The position numbers were made by a program, and so were the translations under genes. Shown here in pieces: positions 37,518-46,902 of a stretch of DNA of 64,000 nt. How positions within the stretch are numbered: position 1 is the stretch's first letter; every line of letters begins with the position of its first letter. The notes below the pieces were generated by a model. The model was not told the origin of the DNA. It saw only the letters and a list, made by a program, of their open reading frames with translations, and did not search any database. The DNA is from Candidatus Roseilinea sp. NK_OTU-006 (GTDB taxonomy: Bacteria; Chloroflexota; Anaerolineae; J036; Brachytrichaceae): NCBI RefSeq assembly GCF_012931985.1, contig NZ_JAAFGM010000001.1, positions 62,001 to 126,000 of the forward strand, read 5' to 3'.

Positions 37518-39719
37518 TCAGGCTTGCATTGGCTCGCCCACCAGGTGCTCGTTCGAGGTCGCATCTGAGCGATGGACGAGCGGCGCATATATCTCCTCCA
37601 CATACTGTTTCAGCATGCGACGGGTGCTGAAGCGCGGCGCAATCGTGGCGATGGATGCTTTCGCGCGCTGCAGCCAGCGATGCGGAATGCCGTCTTCGTC
37701 CGTGTCGTAGTAGAGCGGGATGATTTCGTGCTCTAGGGTGTTGAACAGCGATTCGCAGTCTATTCGATCTTGCTCTTCTGGGCTGTCATAGGCGCGGTCT
37801 TCGCCGATGGCCCAGCCGTTCGTGCCGTCGTAGGCTTCGCGCCACCAGCCGTCGAGGACGCTGAAGTTGATCGCGCCGTTGAGCGCGGCTTTCATGCCGC
37901 TTGTGCCGCTGGCCTCGTAGGGCCGGCGCGGCGTGTTCATCCACACGTCCACGCCCTGCACCAGATGACGCGCCACGTTGATGTCGTAGTCCTCGATGAA
38001 CACCATGCGCCCTGCAGTGTCGGCGTTCTTGATCAGCCGGTATAGTTCCTGGATCAGTCGCTTGCCGGGCTCGTCGTTGGGGTGCGCTTTTCCAGCATAG
38101 ATGATTTGCACAGGCCGCGCCGGGTTGTTGAGGATGCGCAGCAAGCGCGGAATATCGCGCAGGATGAGCGAGGCGCGTTTGTAGGTGGCGAACCGGCGCG
38201 CGAAGCCGATGGTCAGCGCGTTGGGGTCTATCATCACGCCGCTGGCGATCGTCTGCACCGGGTGTTGGCTGTGTGTGACCCACTTGGCGCGGGCGCGCTC
38301 GCGCATGAACTGGGCGAGCTTGCGCTTAAGGTGCTTGTGCACCGCCCATAGCTCATCGTCGGGGATCTCGTAAACGAGCTGCCAGGTGGCCGGGTCGTCC
38401 AGACGGGCATACCAGCCGGCGCCGAGGTACTCGTCAAACAACCGACGCATCCGTCGCGCCAGCCAGGTGGCCGTGTGCACGCCGTTGGTGATGTGCGAGA
38501 TCGGCACAGGCTGGTTGGGATACATCCACTGCCACATCGCGCGCGAAACCTCGCCGTGCAGCTCGCTCACGCCGTTGGCCTTGGCCGACATGCGCAGCGC
38601 CAGCGGCGTCATGCCGAAAGCCCCGTCATCCTCCGCGAGCGCCATGAATTCTTCGCGGGTGAGCCCCAGCTCGTTCCACAGGCCGGTCAGGTGTTGATCT
38701 ATGAGCCACTTCGGGAAGCGATCGTTGCCGGCGGGCACAGGCGTGTGCGTGGTGAACACGGTGCTCTGGCGCACCACCTCCCTGGCTTGCTCGAAGCTCA
38801 TGCCCTGTTTGACCATCTCGCGAGCGCGTTCGAGCGTGCTGAACGCGGAGTGTCCCTCGTTCATGTGCCAGGCAGCCGGATTGATCTTCAACGCGCGCAG
38901 CGCGCGCACGCCGCCGATGCCCAGCACCATTTCCTGCTTGATGCGCGTATCGGGATCGGGGCTGTACAGGCGCTGTGTGAGCACGCGATCTTGCGGCGTG
39001 TTCTCCGGCAGGTCGGTGTCTATCAGGTAGAGCGGCACCCGACCCACCTGCGCCTTCCATAAGTTGAAGCGCACACAGCGCCCTGGCAACTCCACGCACA
39101 GCACCAGGGGGGCGCCGGCCTCGTCGCGTACCTGGAGGATCGGTAATTGCTCAAAGTCGAGATGCTCGTAGTCGGCTTCTTGCCAGCCGTCCTCGGTGAT
39201 CCGCTGTCGGAAGTAACCCTGCAGGTATAGGAAGCCCACCCCGACCATCGGCACGTTTAGGTCGCTGGCTTCTTTGAGGTGGTCAGCGGCCAAGACGCCG
39301 AGTCCGCCGGCATACATGGGCAGCACCTCGGTCAGGCCGAACTCGAACGAGAAGTAAGCCACCGGGCCCTTGTGCGTCGGCCAGGCGTTGGCGTAGCGCT
39401 GGAACCAGGGCTTGTCGTTGTCGTTGTCGCAACCGCTCATGTAGAGGGTGAACTCAGCGACGGCACGGTCGTAAGCGTCGAGCAGGCGCCGATCCTTGAT
39501 CGCGTCCGAAAGCGTCTGGCGCGGCACGCGATGCAGAAATTTGACCGGGTTGTGATACACCTCCTCCCATAGCACCGGCTCGATGCGCTGGAAGACGCGT
39601 TGCGCCTCGGGATGCCAAGTCCACCACAGGTTGTAGGCGATCTCTCCCAGCTTCTGAATGCGTTTCGGCAACAGGCTACAGAGGGATTCGACGACGCGCT
39701 CTGACACGGATTCCTCCAC
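37518..39719 (-). CDS. glgP: Alpha-glucan (glycogen) phosphorylase, DUF3417-type
   Basis: Releases glucose-1-phosphate from glycogen or maltodextrins using phosphate and PLP. The 733 aa protein begins with the DUF3417-type segment typical of the shorter bacterial and archaeal phosphorylases (KLGEIAYNLWWTWHPEAQ). It has EGHSAF in HMNEGHSAFSTLERA and the PLP-site region EASGTSGMKAALNGA, whose Lys binds the cofactor. It is transcribed away from the pentose phosphate cluster from a divergent promoter, so the same intergenic region may control glucan breakdown and glucose-6-phosphate use. Confidence 0.92.
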   Translation of the reverse strand: MEESVSERVVESLCSLLPKRIQKLGEIAYNLWWTWHPEAQRVFQRIEPVLWEEVYHNPVKFLHRVPRQTLSDAIKDRRLLDAYDRAVAEFTLYMSGCDNDNDKPWFQRYANAWPTHKGPVAYFSFEFGLTEVLPMYAGGLGVLAADHLKEASDLNVPMVGVGFLYLQGYFRQRITEDGWQEADYEHLDFEQLPILQVRDEAGAPLVLCVELPGRCVRFNLWKAQVGRVPLYLIDTDLPENTPQDRVLTQRLYSPDPDTRIKQEMVLGIGGVRALRALKINPAAWHMNEGHSAFSTLERAREMVKQGMSFEQAREVVRQSTVFTTHTPVPAGNDRFPKWLIDQHLTGLWNELGLTREEFMALAEDDGAFGMTPLALRMSAKANGVSELHGEVSRAMWQWMYPNQPVPISHITNGVHTATWLARRMRRLFDEYLGAGWYARLDDPATWQLVYEIPDDELWAVHKHLKRKLAQFMRERARAKWVTHSQHPVQTIASGVMIDPNALTIGFARRFATYKRASLILRDIPRLLRILNNPARPVQIIYAGKAHPNDEPGKRLIQELYRLIKNADTAGRMVFIEDYDINVARHLVQGVDVWMNTPRRPYEASGTSGMKAALNGAINFSVLDGWWREAYDGTNGWAIGEDRAYDSPEEQDRIDCESLFNTLEHEIIPLYYDTDEDGIPHRWLQRAKASIATIAPRFSTRRMLKQYVEEIYAPLVHRSDATSNEHLVGEPMQA

Positions 39720-39850
39720 TTTGATATTTCACCGCAATCCGCGGATGTGGACCTGCACGCGCCTGTTTCACCGCAGCGTACGTCACTTCGGGCGCTTGTG
39801 CTGTAGCCCATCGGCGATTTGCGGAAAGTAAACTGGTAAAACTGCGAGCC

Positions 39851-39879
39851 ATTATAGTATGTGACCGGCAACATGGGAA
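39851..39879 (-). promoter_or_regulatory. Promoter of the glucan phosphorylase gene
   Basis: On the minus strand TTCCCA (39874-39879) and a perfect TATAAT (39851-39856) are 17 bp apart, leaving a leader of roughly 125 nt to the start at 39719. Confidence 0.55.
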
Positions 39880-39912
39880 GCGCCAGGCGGCATGAGGCAG
39901 CGAAAGCGAACC

Positions 39913-39941
39913 TGGATAAAGATCGGCTCAACGCATATAAT
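39913..39941 (+). promoter_or_regulatory. Promoter of the rpiB/pentose phosphate cluster, leaderless geometry
   Basis: TGGATA (39913-39918) and a perfect TATAAT (39936-39941) with a 17-bp spacer. The box ends 7 bp before the rpiB ATG at 39949, so the transcript would start at or next to the start codon. The divergent phosphorylase promoter is about 60 bp away. Confidence 0.55.
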
Positions 39942-39948
39942 GAGGCGG

Positions 39949-40401
39949 ATGCGAGTTGCCATAGCAGCCGATCACGCCGGCTTTCTGCTCAAAACCTCGC
40001 TTGTCGAGCTTCTCAAACAAGACGGCCACGAGGTGCTGGACCTGGGCGCATTCAATGCAGACCGATCGGATTATCCCGACTTTGCGCGCGCCGTGGGCGA
40101 GGCGCTTCAGCGCGGTCTGGCCGAACGCGGGGTGCTCATCTGCGGCAGCGGCGTTGGCGTGTGCATCGCTGCGAACAAGATGCGCGGGATTCGCGCCTGT
40201 GTGTGCCACGACACCTACTCCGCGCGCCAGGGCGTGGAACACGACGACATGAACGTGATTGTGCTCGGCGCACGCGTCATCGGCGTGGAGCTGGCGGCGG
40301 AAGTGGTACGCGCCTTTTTAGGCGCGCGCTTCAACGGCATCGAGCGCTACGTTGCGCGTCTGAAGAAGGTCGAGCAAATGGAGCGTGAGGCTTGCGCGTG
40401 A
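39949..40401 (+). CDS. rpiB: Ribose-5-phosphate isomerase B
   Basis: Interconverts ribose-5-phosphate and ribulose-5-phosphate. The 150 aa protein starts [11 protein letters not shown] (His9, binding phosphate or opening the ring) and has the active Cys65 in [15 protein letters not shown]. It also carries [23 protein letters not shown] chose the ATG at 39949, which gives the family N-terminus; an ATG at 39940 would add three residues and lies within the -10 box. It leads the pentose phosphate cluster, with tal-pgi 52 bp downstream after a GCGCGC hairpin (40413-40432). Confidence 0.93.
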   Translation: MRVAIAADHAGFLLKTSLVELLKQDGHEVLDLGAFNADRSDYPDFARAVGEALQRGLAERGVLICGSGVGVCIAANKMRGIRACVCHDTYSARQGVEHDDMNVIVLGARVIGVELAAEVVRAFLGARFNGIERYVARLKKVEQMEREACA

Positions 40402-40453
40402 CTTGCGCGGGCGCGCGCTTCGCCTGGCGCGCTTAGAGCTTCTCTGATGAGCT

Positions 40454-43426
40454 ATGAACAGTCATAATGGGAATCCCAACTTCGATGTGCGAACGTATGG
40501 CCAGAGCTTCTGGTACGATAACATTCAGCGCAGCATTATCACCTCGGGTGAAATGCAGTCGCTCATTGACGATTACGGCGTCCTTGGCCTGACCTCGAAC
40601 CCGGCCATCTTCGAGAAGGCCATCACCGGCAGCGCCGACTACGACGACGACATCATCGCCCTGGCGCAACGCGGCGCCGACGCAAACGCGATCTACGAGG
40701 CGCTCGCCATCGCCGACATCCAATCGGCGGCGGACTTGCTCGAGCCGATCTATGAGCAGACCAACGGTCTGGACGGTTACGTCAGCCTGGAAGTGTCGCC
40801 GCTGCTGGCGCACGACTACGAGGGCACGGTGAGCGAGGCGCGGCGCCTGTTCAAGCTCGTAGGGCGCAAAAACCTGATGGTCAAGGTGCCGGCCACGCCG
40901 GCGGGCATCCCGGCCATCCAGACGCTGATCGCCGACGGCATCAACATCAACGTGACGCTGATCTTCTCGCTCGACGGCTACGAGGCCGTAGCGCGCGCCT
41001 ACTTGGCCGGCTTGCAAGAGCGCGCGATGAAGGGTCAGTCGCTCGACGTCGCTTCGGTTGCCTCGTTCTTCGTCAGCCGGGTGGATACGCTGGTGGACAG
41101 GCTGCTCGATGAGAAGATCGCTGCGCTGCCGGAGCACGACACGGCGCAGCGCGAACGGCTACAAGCCTTGAAGGGCAAAGCGGCCATCGCCAACGCCAAG
41201 CTGGCCTACGAGATCTTCGAGCGCATCTTCTCCGAGCCGGCGTTCAAAGCGCTGGCCGACCGCGGCGCACGTGTGCAGCGCATCCTGTGGGCGAGCACCA
41301 GCACGAAGAACCCGGCCTACAAGGACACGTACTACGTTGAGGCGCTCATCGGCGAGCACACGGTGAACACACTGCCGCCGGCGACGCTGAAGGCCTTCCG
41401 CGACCACGGCGTAGTCGCGCCGACCTTGCGCGAGGGGATGGCCGATGCCCGACGCACGCTCGAAGCACTCGAGGCGGTCGGTATCTCGATGCAGCACGTG
41501 TGGCAGAAACTGCAGGACGATGGCGTGAGGTTGTTCGCCGACGCCTTTGAGTCGCTGCTCAAAGGCATCGAGGACAAACGCGCGGCCGTCGTAGCGCGCG
41601 GCGAAGCATCCGGCGTGTCGTCGGCGCTGGTCTACGTCGAGGAACTGGTGAAGATGAAGGCGGCCGCGCGCCTGTGGCAGCGCGAGGCGTCGTTGTGGAC
41701 GACGGCCCCAGAGCAAATCAGGGTCATCAGCAACCGCCTGGGTTGGCTCTCGGTGATCGAGACGATGAAGCCGCGCGTGGACGAACTACACGCCTTCCGC
41801 GAGCATGTGCGGAGCATGGGCGTGACCGATGCCGTGGTGTTGGGCATGGGGGGCAGCTCGCTGGCGCCCGATGTCATGCGCGCAACTTTCACCCCTGCCG
41901 AAGGCGTGGCCGGCCTGCGGATGCACGTGCTGGATACCACCGACCCTACGACGGTGCTGAGCCTGGAACGCCGGCTCGATCTCAGGAAGACGCTGTTCAT
42001 CGTGGCCAGCAAGTCGGGCAGCACATTGGAAGTGAACGCGTTCTACAAATACTTCCGCGCGAAGGTGGACGAGACGGTGGGCGAAACAGCCGGCCAGCAC
42101 TTCGTCGCCATCACCGACGAAGGCACGTCGCTGCAGCGCCTCGCTGTCGAGGAAGGGTTCGGCAGGGTGTTCATCAATCCGGCGGACATCGGCGGGCGTT
42201 ACTCGGCGCTCTCTTATTTTGGATTGGTGCCGGCGGCTTTGCAGGGGTTGGACATCGCCAAATTGCTCGCACGCGCGGCTCAGATGGCGCATTGGTGCAA
42301 GCCCGATAGCGCGACGAATCCCGGCCTGTATCTCGGCGCCCTCATGGGTGGGTTGGCCTTGAATGGACGCGACAAGGTCACGTTCATCCTCTCCCCGCAG
42401 ATCGAAGCGTTCGGCGACTGGGTCGAGCAACTGATTGCCGAAAGCCTGGGCAAGCAGGAGCGCGGCATTGTGCCGGTAGTGGGTGACCTGAGCGCGGATG
42501 GCGCGCCGGTGGCGCTGCGCGATACGGCGCATGATAAATCCGGCGTCGCCGCGCTCAGCCCTGATCGCTTCTTCGTGTATATGCGGCTGTCCGGCGATGC
42601 GACCTACGATCGCTTCGTCGCCAACCTGGTGAAGGCCGGCTTGCCGGTGCTCACCCTGACGCTGAGCGACGCCTATGACCTGGGCGCCGAGTTCTTCCGC
42701 TGGGAATTTGCTACTGCGATCGCCGGCGTGGTGATCGGTGTAAACCCCTTCGACGAACCGAACGTCACCGAGAGCAAAGTCAACACCAAACGCCTGCTCG
42801 ACGAGTTTGAGCAAAGCGGCGCATTCAGCAATGAGTGGACCAGCCGCTCTGCCAATGGGCAGCTCAACAAATTCCTACGCCAAGCCAAGCCTGGCGACTA
42901 TATTGCCATCCACGCCTATTTGCCGTATTCCGACTCGGTGGCCCAGCAACTCACGCGGCTGCGCCACCTGATCCGCGAAAAAACCGGCGTGCCGGTCACC
43001 GTGGGCTATGGGCCGCGCTTCTTGCACAGCACCGGGCAGTTGCATAAAGGGGGGGCGAACAACGTTGTGGCGCTGCAATTGACCTACGATCCCAAGGAGG
43101 ATGTGCTGATTGCGGGAGAGCCGTTCTCGTTCGGCACGTTGATTCGCGCGCAGGCGCTGGGCGACTTCGAATCGCTCAAGGCTCACCAGCGGCGCGTCTT
43201 GCGGCTGCATTTGGGCGCCGATTGGGAAGCCGCGTTGGGGAAAGTGATCAAGGTGGTGAGTGGCGGTTCGCGCCGGTCGGTTGCGTCCGCTAAGGCGTCC
43301 GAGGCAGTGCCGCGACGCGCCCGAACGAAGCGAACCACGAAGGTGAAACCCGATGAGGCGCACGCTGCCGCGGCACGATCCTCGGTGGAGAAACGCGAAG
43401 TCGGATCGGCCAGGCGCCTCGTATGA
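40454..43426 (+). CDS. Bifunctional transaldolase / glucose-6-phosphate isomerase
   Basis: A natural fusion of 990 aa. The N-terminal part (about 1-370) is a transaldolase with TSNPAIFEKAI (48-58) and Schiff-base Lys144 in LMVKVPATPAG. The C-terminal part (about 430-930) is phosphoglucose isomerase, with VLGMGGSSLAPDVMR, SKSGSTLE and HKGGANNVV. It couples the non-oxidative pentose phosphate pathway to glucose-6-phosphate formation. The last 50 or so residues are basic and low in complexity (RRARTKRTTKVK) and lack homology by eye. Such fusions are known in some bacteria. It lies between rpiB and gnd, all on the plus strand. Confidence 0.93.
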   Translation: MNSHNGNPNFDVRTYGQSFWYDNIQRSIITSGEMQSLIDDYGVLGLTSNPAIFEKAITGSADYDDDIIALAQRGADANAIYEALAIADIQSAADLLEPIYEQTNGLDGYVSLEVSPLLAHDYEGTVSEARRLFKLVGRKNLMVKVPATPAGIPAIQTLIADGININVTLIFSLDGYEAVARAYLAGLQERAMKGQSLDVASVASFFVSRVDTLVDRLLDEKIAALPEHDTAQRERLQALKGKAAIANAKLAYEIFERIFSEPAFKALADRGARVQRILWASTSTKNPAYKDTYYVEALIGEHTVNTLPPATLKAFRDHGVVAPTLREGMADARRTLEALEAVGISMQHVWQKLQDDGVRLFADAFESLLKGIEDKRAAVVARGEASGVSSALVYVEELVKMKAAARLWQREASLWTTAPEQIRVISNRLGWLSVIETMKPRVDELHAFREHVRSMGVTDAVVLGMGGSSLAPDVMRATFTPAEGVAGLRMHVLDTTDPTTVLSLERRLDLRKTLFIVASKSGSTLEVNAFYKYFRAKVDETVGETAGQHFVAITDEGTSLQRLAVEEGFGRVFINPADIGGRYSALSYFGLVPAALQGLDIAKLLARAAQMAHWCKPDSATNPGLYLGALMGGLALNGRDKVTFILSPQIEAFGDWVEQLIAESLGKQERGIVPVVGDLSADGAPVALRDTAHDKSGVAALSPDRFFVYMRLSGDATYDRFVANLVKAGLPVLTLTLSDAYDLGAEFFRWEFATAIAGVVIGVNPFDEPNVTESKVNTKRLLDEFEQSGAFSNEWTSRSANGQLNKFLRQAKPGDYIAIHAYLPYSDSVAQQLTRLRHLIREKTGVPVTVGYGPRFLHSTGQLHKGGANNVVALQLTYDPKEDVLIAGEPFSFGTLIRAQALGDFESLKAHQRRVLRLHLGADWEAALGKVIKVVSGGSRRSVASAKASEAVPRRARTKRTTKVKPDEAHAAAARSSVEKREVGSARRLV

Positions 43427-43471
43427 CATCAACTTCACATAGACGCTTGACTAAACGGAGACAAAGACATC

Positions 43472-44371
43472 ATGCAGATTGGATTGTTTGGATTGGGGCG
43501 GATGGGTGCGAATATGGCGCGACGATGGCATCGTGATGGGCACGACGTCATCGTGTGCAATCGCAGCCCCAAACCGGTGGACGAATTGAAGGCCGAAGGC
43601 CTGCGCGGGGTATACACGGTCGAAGAGCTGGTGGCGGCGCTCACGCCGCCGCGCGCGATCTGGATCATGATCCCGGCCGGCCCGACGACCGACGCGATGA
43701 TTCAACGATTGCTCGATCTGCTGGAACCCGGCGATACGATTGTGGACGGCGGCAATTCCAACTGGCGAGATTCCAAGCGGCATTACGTCGAGTGCAAAGC
43801 CAAAGGCGTGCACTTCATGGATCAGGGTACGAGCGGTGGCATTTGGGGGTTGCAGAATGGCTATTGCTTGATGATCGGCGGCGACGAGGCGGTGTTCAAG
43901 CAACTGGAGCCGGCCTTCAAATCGCTCGCGCCGGATGGCAAGCACTACCTGCATTGCGGCGCAGCCGGTGCCGGACACTTCGTCAAGATGGTGCACAACG
44001 GCGTCGAATACGGCATGATGCAAGCCTTTGCCGAAGGCTTTGAGATCATGGAGAAGAGCGAGTTCAACCTCAAGTTGGACCAGGTTGCCGAAGTGTGGCG
44101 CAAAGGCAGCGTGGTGCGATCCTGGTTGCTCGATTTGCTGGCCGAAGCGCTCAAAGATGACCCCAAGCTGGAGCGGGTGCGGGGGTATGTGGAAGATTCC
44201 GGCGAGGGCCGCTGGACGGTTCAGGCGGCCATTGACGAGGACGTGCCGGCCCCGGTGATCACACTCTCGCTCTTCCAGCGTTTCGCCTCTCGCCAGGAAG
44301 AATCCTTCGCCGCAAAGATCACCGCTGTGATGCGCAAAGGCTTCGGCGGCCATGCGATCAAAACGAATTGA
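43472..44371 (+). CDS. gnd: 6-phosphogluconate dehydrogenase (decarboxylating), short form
   Basis: Oxidises 6-phosphogluconate to ribulose-5-phosphate and CO2. At 299 aa this is the short GndA/YqeC-type enzyme, not the 470 aa form. Motifs are cofactor loop GLGRMG (7-12), DGGNSNWRDS, DQGTSGGIWGL, and the catalytic Lys in GAGHFVKMVHNGVEYG. In short-form enzymes NAD is often preferred; here CNRSPKPVD after the second strand does not decide. GGAGA lies upstream of the ATG. A heptamer repeat array separates it from zwf. Confidence 0.93.
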   Translation: MQIGLFGLGRMGANMARRWHRDGHDVIVCNRSPKPVDELKAEGLRGVYTVEELVAALTPPRAIWIMIPAGPTTDAMIQRLLDLLEPGDTIVDGGNSNWRDSKRHYVECKAKGVHFMDQGTSGGIWGLQNGYCLMIGGDEAVFKQLEPAFKSLAPDGKHYLHCGAAGAGHFVKMVHNGVEYGMMQAFAEGFEIMEKSEFNLKLDQVAEVWRKGSVVRSWLLDLLAEALKDDPKLERVRGYVEDSGEGRWTVQAAIDEDVPAPVITLSLFQRFASRQEESFAAKITAVMRKGFGGHAIKTN

Positions 44372-44386
44372 TCAGCGGGTCGGAGG

Positions 44387-44480
44387 TCAGATCGTCAGAA
44401 GTCAGATCGTCAGAAGTCAGACTTCTGATATCTGATCGCTGAAATCTGACCCCTGACCCCTGACTCCTGACTCCTGACTC
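44387..44480. repeat. Inverted heptamer array between gnd and zwf
   Basis: The left arm has TCAG words at 44387, 44395, 44402, 44410 and 44417 (spacing 8, 7, 8, 7). The right arm has eight contiguous heptamers CTGA-N3 from 44425 to 44480 (CTGATAT, CTGATCG, CTGAAAT, then CTGACCC twice and CTGACTC three times). TCAG and CTGA are complementary, so the arms can fold together; CAGAAGT-CAG-ACTTCTG forms the apex. It ends 6 bp before the zwf ATG. Confidence 0.9.
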
Positions 44481-44486
44481 TTCACT

Positions 44487-45989
44487 ATGAGTCTTTCCAA
44501 GAGACCCGAACCGTGCATCCTGGTTATCTTTGGCGCCTCGGGGGACTTGACGCAGCGCAAGCTCATCCCGGCGCTCTACAGCCTGATGTGCGATGGGTTG
44601 CTGCCCGACGAATTCGCCATGATCGGCTTCGCGCGCAAGGCGAAGACCAACGAATCATTCCGCGAAGAGATGCGCGTCGCCTGTGAGGAGTTCGCCCGCT
44701 CAAAGCCGATCAACGAGGCGATTTGGCAGAAATTCGCCCGTAGTCTGCACTATCAGCAGGGCGACTACGGTGCAGCGGCCGATTACGAAGTGCTGTGTAA
44801 GCGGCTGGAAGCGATTGAGCGAGCGCACGGCAGCGGCGCGAATCGTCTGTTCTACCTCGCGACGCCGCCGGAGGTGTATCCCATCATTATCGAGAACGTC
44901 GGTAGCGTGCTGTGCACCGGCGCCGCCGGCAGCGATCGCCATTGGTCGCGCATCATCATCGAGAAGCCGTTCGGCCACGACCTGCAATCAGCGCGTGAGC
45001 TAAACGCGCACGTGCATCGTTTCTTTCGCGAGGAGCAGGTTTATCGCATTGACCACTACCTGGGCAAAGAGACGGTTCAGAATATCTTCGTCTTCCGCTT
45101 CGCCAACGGCATCTTCGAGCCGATCTGGGATCGGCGCTACGTTGATAACGTGCAGATCACAGTAGCCGAAAGCATCGGCATCGGCAATCGCGGCTCGTAT
45201 TACGAAAAGGCCGGGGTCATCCGCGATATTGTTCAGAATCATCTGCTACAGCTTCTGGCGTTGACGGCGATGGAGCCGCCGGCGGAGTTCAGCGCCGACG
45301 CCGTGCGCAACGAAAAGGTGAAAGTGCTCAAGGCGCTGCGCGTGGATACCTCGCGCGGCGATGGCACGGTGCGCGGACAGTACGGCCCCGGCAAGATAGA
45401 CGGTCAGCTTGTGCCTGGCTATACGCAAGAAGAGGGTGTGGCGCCCGATTCCACCACCGAGACCTATCTGGCGATGAAGCTGTTTGTGGACAACTGGCGC
45501 TGGGCCGGCGTCCCCTTCTATGTCCGCAGCGGTAAACGCATGGCTAAGCGCCTGACCGAGATCGTCATCCAATTCAAGATGCCGCCTCTGCTGCTTTTCA
45601 AAGAGACCATCGCCCGCGCCATCGAGCCTAACCTGCTGGTCATGAACATCCAACCGCATGAGGGCATTTCGCTCCGGTTTGGCGCGAAGGTGCCCGGCAG
45701 CGGCGACAACATCCAGACGGTGGTGATGGACTTCAACTACGGCAGCACATTCAAGACTGCGGCGCCAGAGGCCTACGAGCGCTTGATCCTCGATGCGATG
45801 CTGGGCGATTCGACCTTGTTCACCCGCAGCGATGAGGTTGAGGCGTCGTGGGCGCTCATCACGCCGGTGATTGAGCGCTGGGAGGCAGGCGGCGGCTCGT
45901 TCATCGAGCTATATCGCTCGGGATCGTGGGGGCCAAAGGAGGCTGACGATTTCCTCGCCGCCGACGGGCGCAAGTGGCACGTTCTGTGA
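44487..45989 (+). CDS. zwf: Glucose-6-phosphate 1-dehydrogenase
   Basis: First enzyme of the oxidative pentose phosphate pathway, forming 6-phosphogluconolactone and NAD(P)H. The 500 aa length is normal. Motifs are the nucleotide fingerprint FGASGDLTQRK (15-25), EKPFGHDL, and the substrate/catalytic RIDHYLGKE with the active His. Its upstream 100 bp is a heptamer repeat array ending just before the ATG, leaving little room for a normal ribosome binding site. Its TGA overlaps the pgl ATG. Confidence 0.95.
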   Translation: MSLSKRPEPCILVIFGASGDLTQRKLIPALYSLMCDGLLPDEFAMIGFARKAKTNESFREEMRVACEEFARSKPINEAIWQKFARSLHYQQGDYGAAADYEVLCKRLEAIERAHGSGANRLFYLATPPEVYPIIIENVGSVLCTGAAGSDRHWSRIIIEKPFGHDLQSARELNAHVHRFFREEQVYRIDHYLGKETVQNIFVFRFANGIFEPIWDRRYVDNVQITVAESIGIGNRGSYYEKAGVIRDIVQNHLLQLLALTAMEPPAEFSADAVRNEKVKVLKALRVDTSRGDGTVRGQYGPGKIDGQLVPGYTQEEGVAPDSTTETYLAMKLFVDNWRWAGVPFYVRSGKRMAKRLTEIVIQFKMPPLLLFKETIARAIEPNLLVMNIQPHEGISLRFGAKVPGSGDNIQTVVMDFNYGSTFKTAAPEAYERLILDAMLGDSTLFTRSDEVEASWALITPVIERWEAGGGSFIELYRSGSWGPKEADDFLAADGRKWHVL

Positions 45990-46819
45990 TGTCCGGCGCG
46001 CCCTTCGTCATCGTCATGAACGACGATGGCACCTACTATCTGCAGGTCGAGCCGACGCCGGAGGCGATGGCCGAACTAGCGGCTAAGGCGGTGGTCTTCT
46101 GGGGGCGCAAAGCGATTGAGCGACGCAGCGCCTTCCATCTCGCCCTGAGCGGCGGCAGCACGCCGAAGGCGCTATATCGTCGCCTATCCGGCCCACCCTA
46201 CGCAGACCAGCTCGATTGGCAGCGCGTGCATCTGTGGTGGAGCGACGAACGCGCGGTGCCGCATGATCACCCAGACAGCAACTACAATCTGGCATACGAT
46301 GCGCTGATCGCTCATGTGCCCATTCCGCCGGAGAACGTGCATCGCGTGCAGACCGAACTTGGCTTGGCGGGCGCGGCTGAGCAATACGAGGCCGAGATCC
46401 GGTCGAGGATCGCTGGCGTTGCTGATCCTTCGTGGCCAACCTTTGACCTGATCCTGCTGGGCATGGGGGATGACGGTCATACGGCCTCGCTCTTCCCCCA
46501 CACGCCGGCGCTGGCGGAACGGTCGCGGCTAGTCGCGTCGCAGGTCGTGCCCCAGGCGAACGTCCCGGCGCGCATCACGTTCACTCCACCGTTGATCAAT
46601 GCTGCGGACGTGGTGTGCTTCATGGTGAGCGGGGCGAGCAAGGCAGGGACGCTGCGGCGCGTGCTGCTGGGCGAATACCAGCCGCAGGCGCTGCCTGCGC
46701 AGCTTATCGCGCCGACCCGCGGCAAGTTATTCTGGATGGTGGATGCGGCGGCTGCATCACACGTCGCCGCTGGGCCGGCTTATCCGTCTGAGGAGTTCAT
46801 CTATCGGCGAATGCGGTGA
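45989..46819 (+). CDS. pgl: 6-phosphogluconolactonase
   Basis: Hydrolyses 6-phosphogluconolactone, the zwf product. With the ATG at 45989 (TGATG overlap with zwf) the protein is 276 aa. Family motifs are FHLALSGGSTPKALYRRL, the WWSDERAVPHDHPDSNY segment, and LLGMGDDGHTASLFPHTP. The overlap indicates coupled translation in the order gnd-zwf-pgl, giving a complete oxidative branch. Confidence 0.93.
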   Translation: MSGAPFVIVMNDDGTYYLQVEPTPEAMAELAAKAVVFWGRKAIERRSAFHLALSGGSTPKALYRRLSGPPYADQLDWQRVHLWWSDERAVPHDHPDSNYNLAYDALIAHVPIPPENVHRVQTELGLAGAAEQYEAEIRSRIAGVADPSWPTFDLILLGMGDDGHTASLFPHTPALAERSRLVASQVVPQANVPARITFTPPLINAADVVCFMVSGASKAGTLRRVLLGEYQPQALPAQLIAPTRGKLFWMVDAAAASHVAAGPAYPSEEFIYRRMR

Positions 46820-46887
46820 GCGCGCACTTCGGGGAGCAGTGGATTCGGTGGTGGCCATCCCTTCACGGATGCGCCTGTACGACTGGC

Positions 46888-46893
46888 TAAAAT
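46888..46893 (+). promoter_or_regulatory. Candidate -10 box near the glycosidase start
   Basis: TAAAAT ends 9 bp before the ATG at 46903, the same near-leaderless spacing as at rpiB and the first M23 gene. No good -35 was found, so this is weak. Confidence 0.3.
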
Positions 46894-46902
46894 GGCGGTT
46901 GC

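Noticed and set aside
41786-42814. 342-codon minus-strand open frame
   Set aside because: Antisense to the glucose-6-phosphate isomerase part of the fusion; composition is that of a mirror frame.
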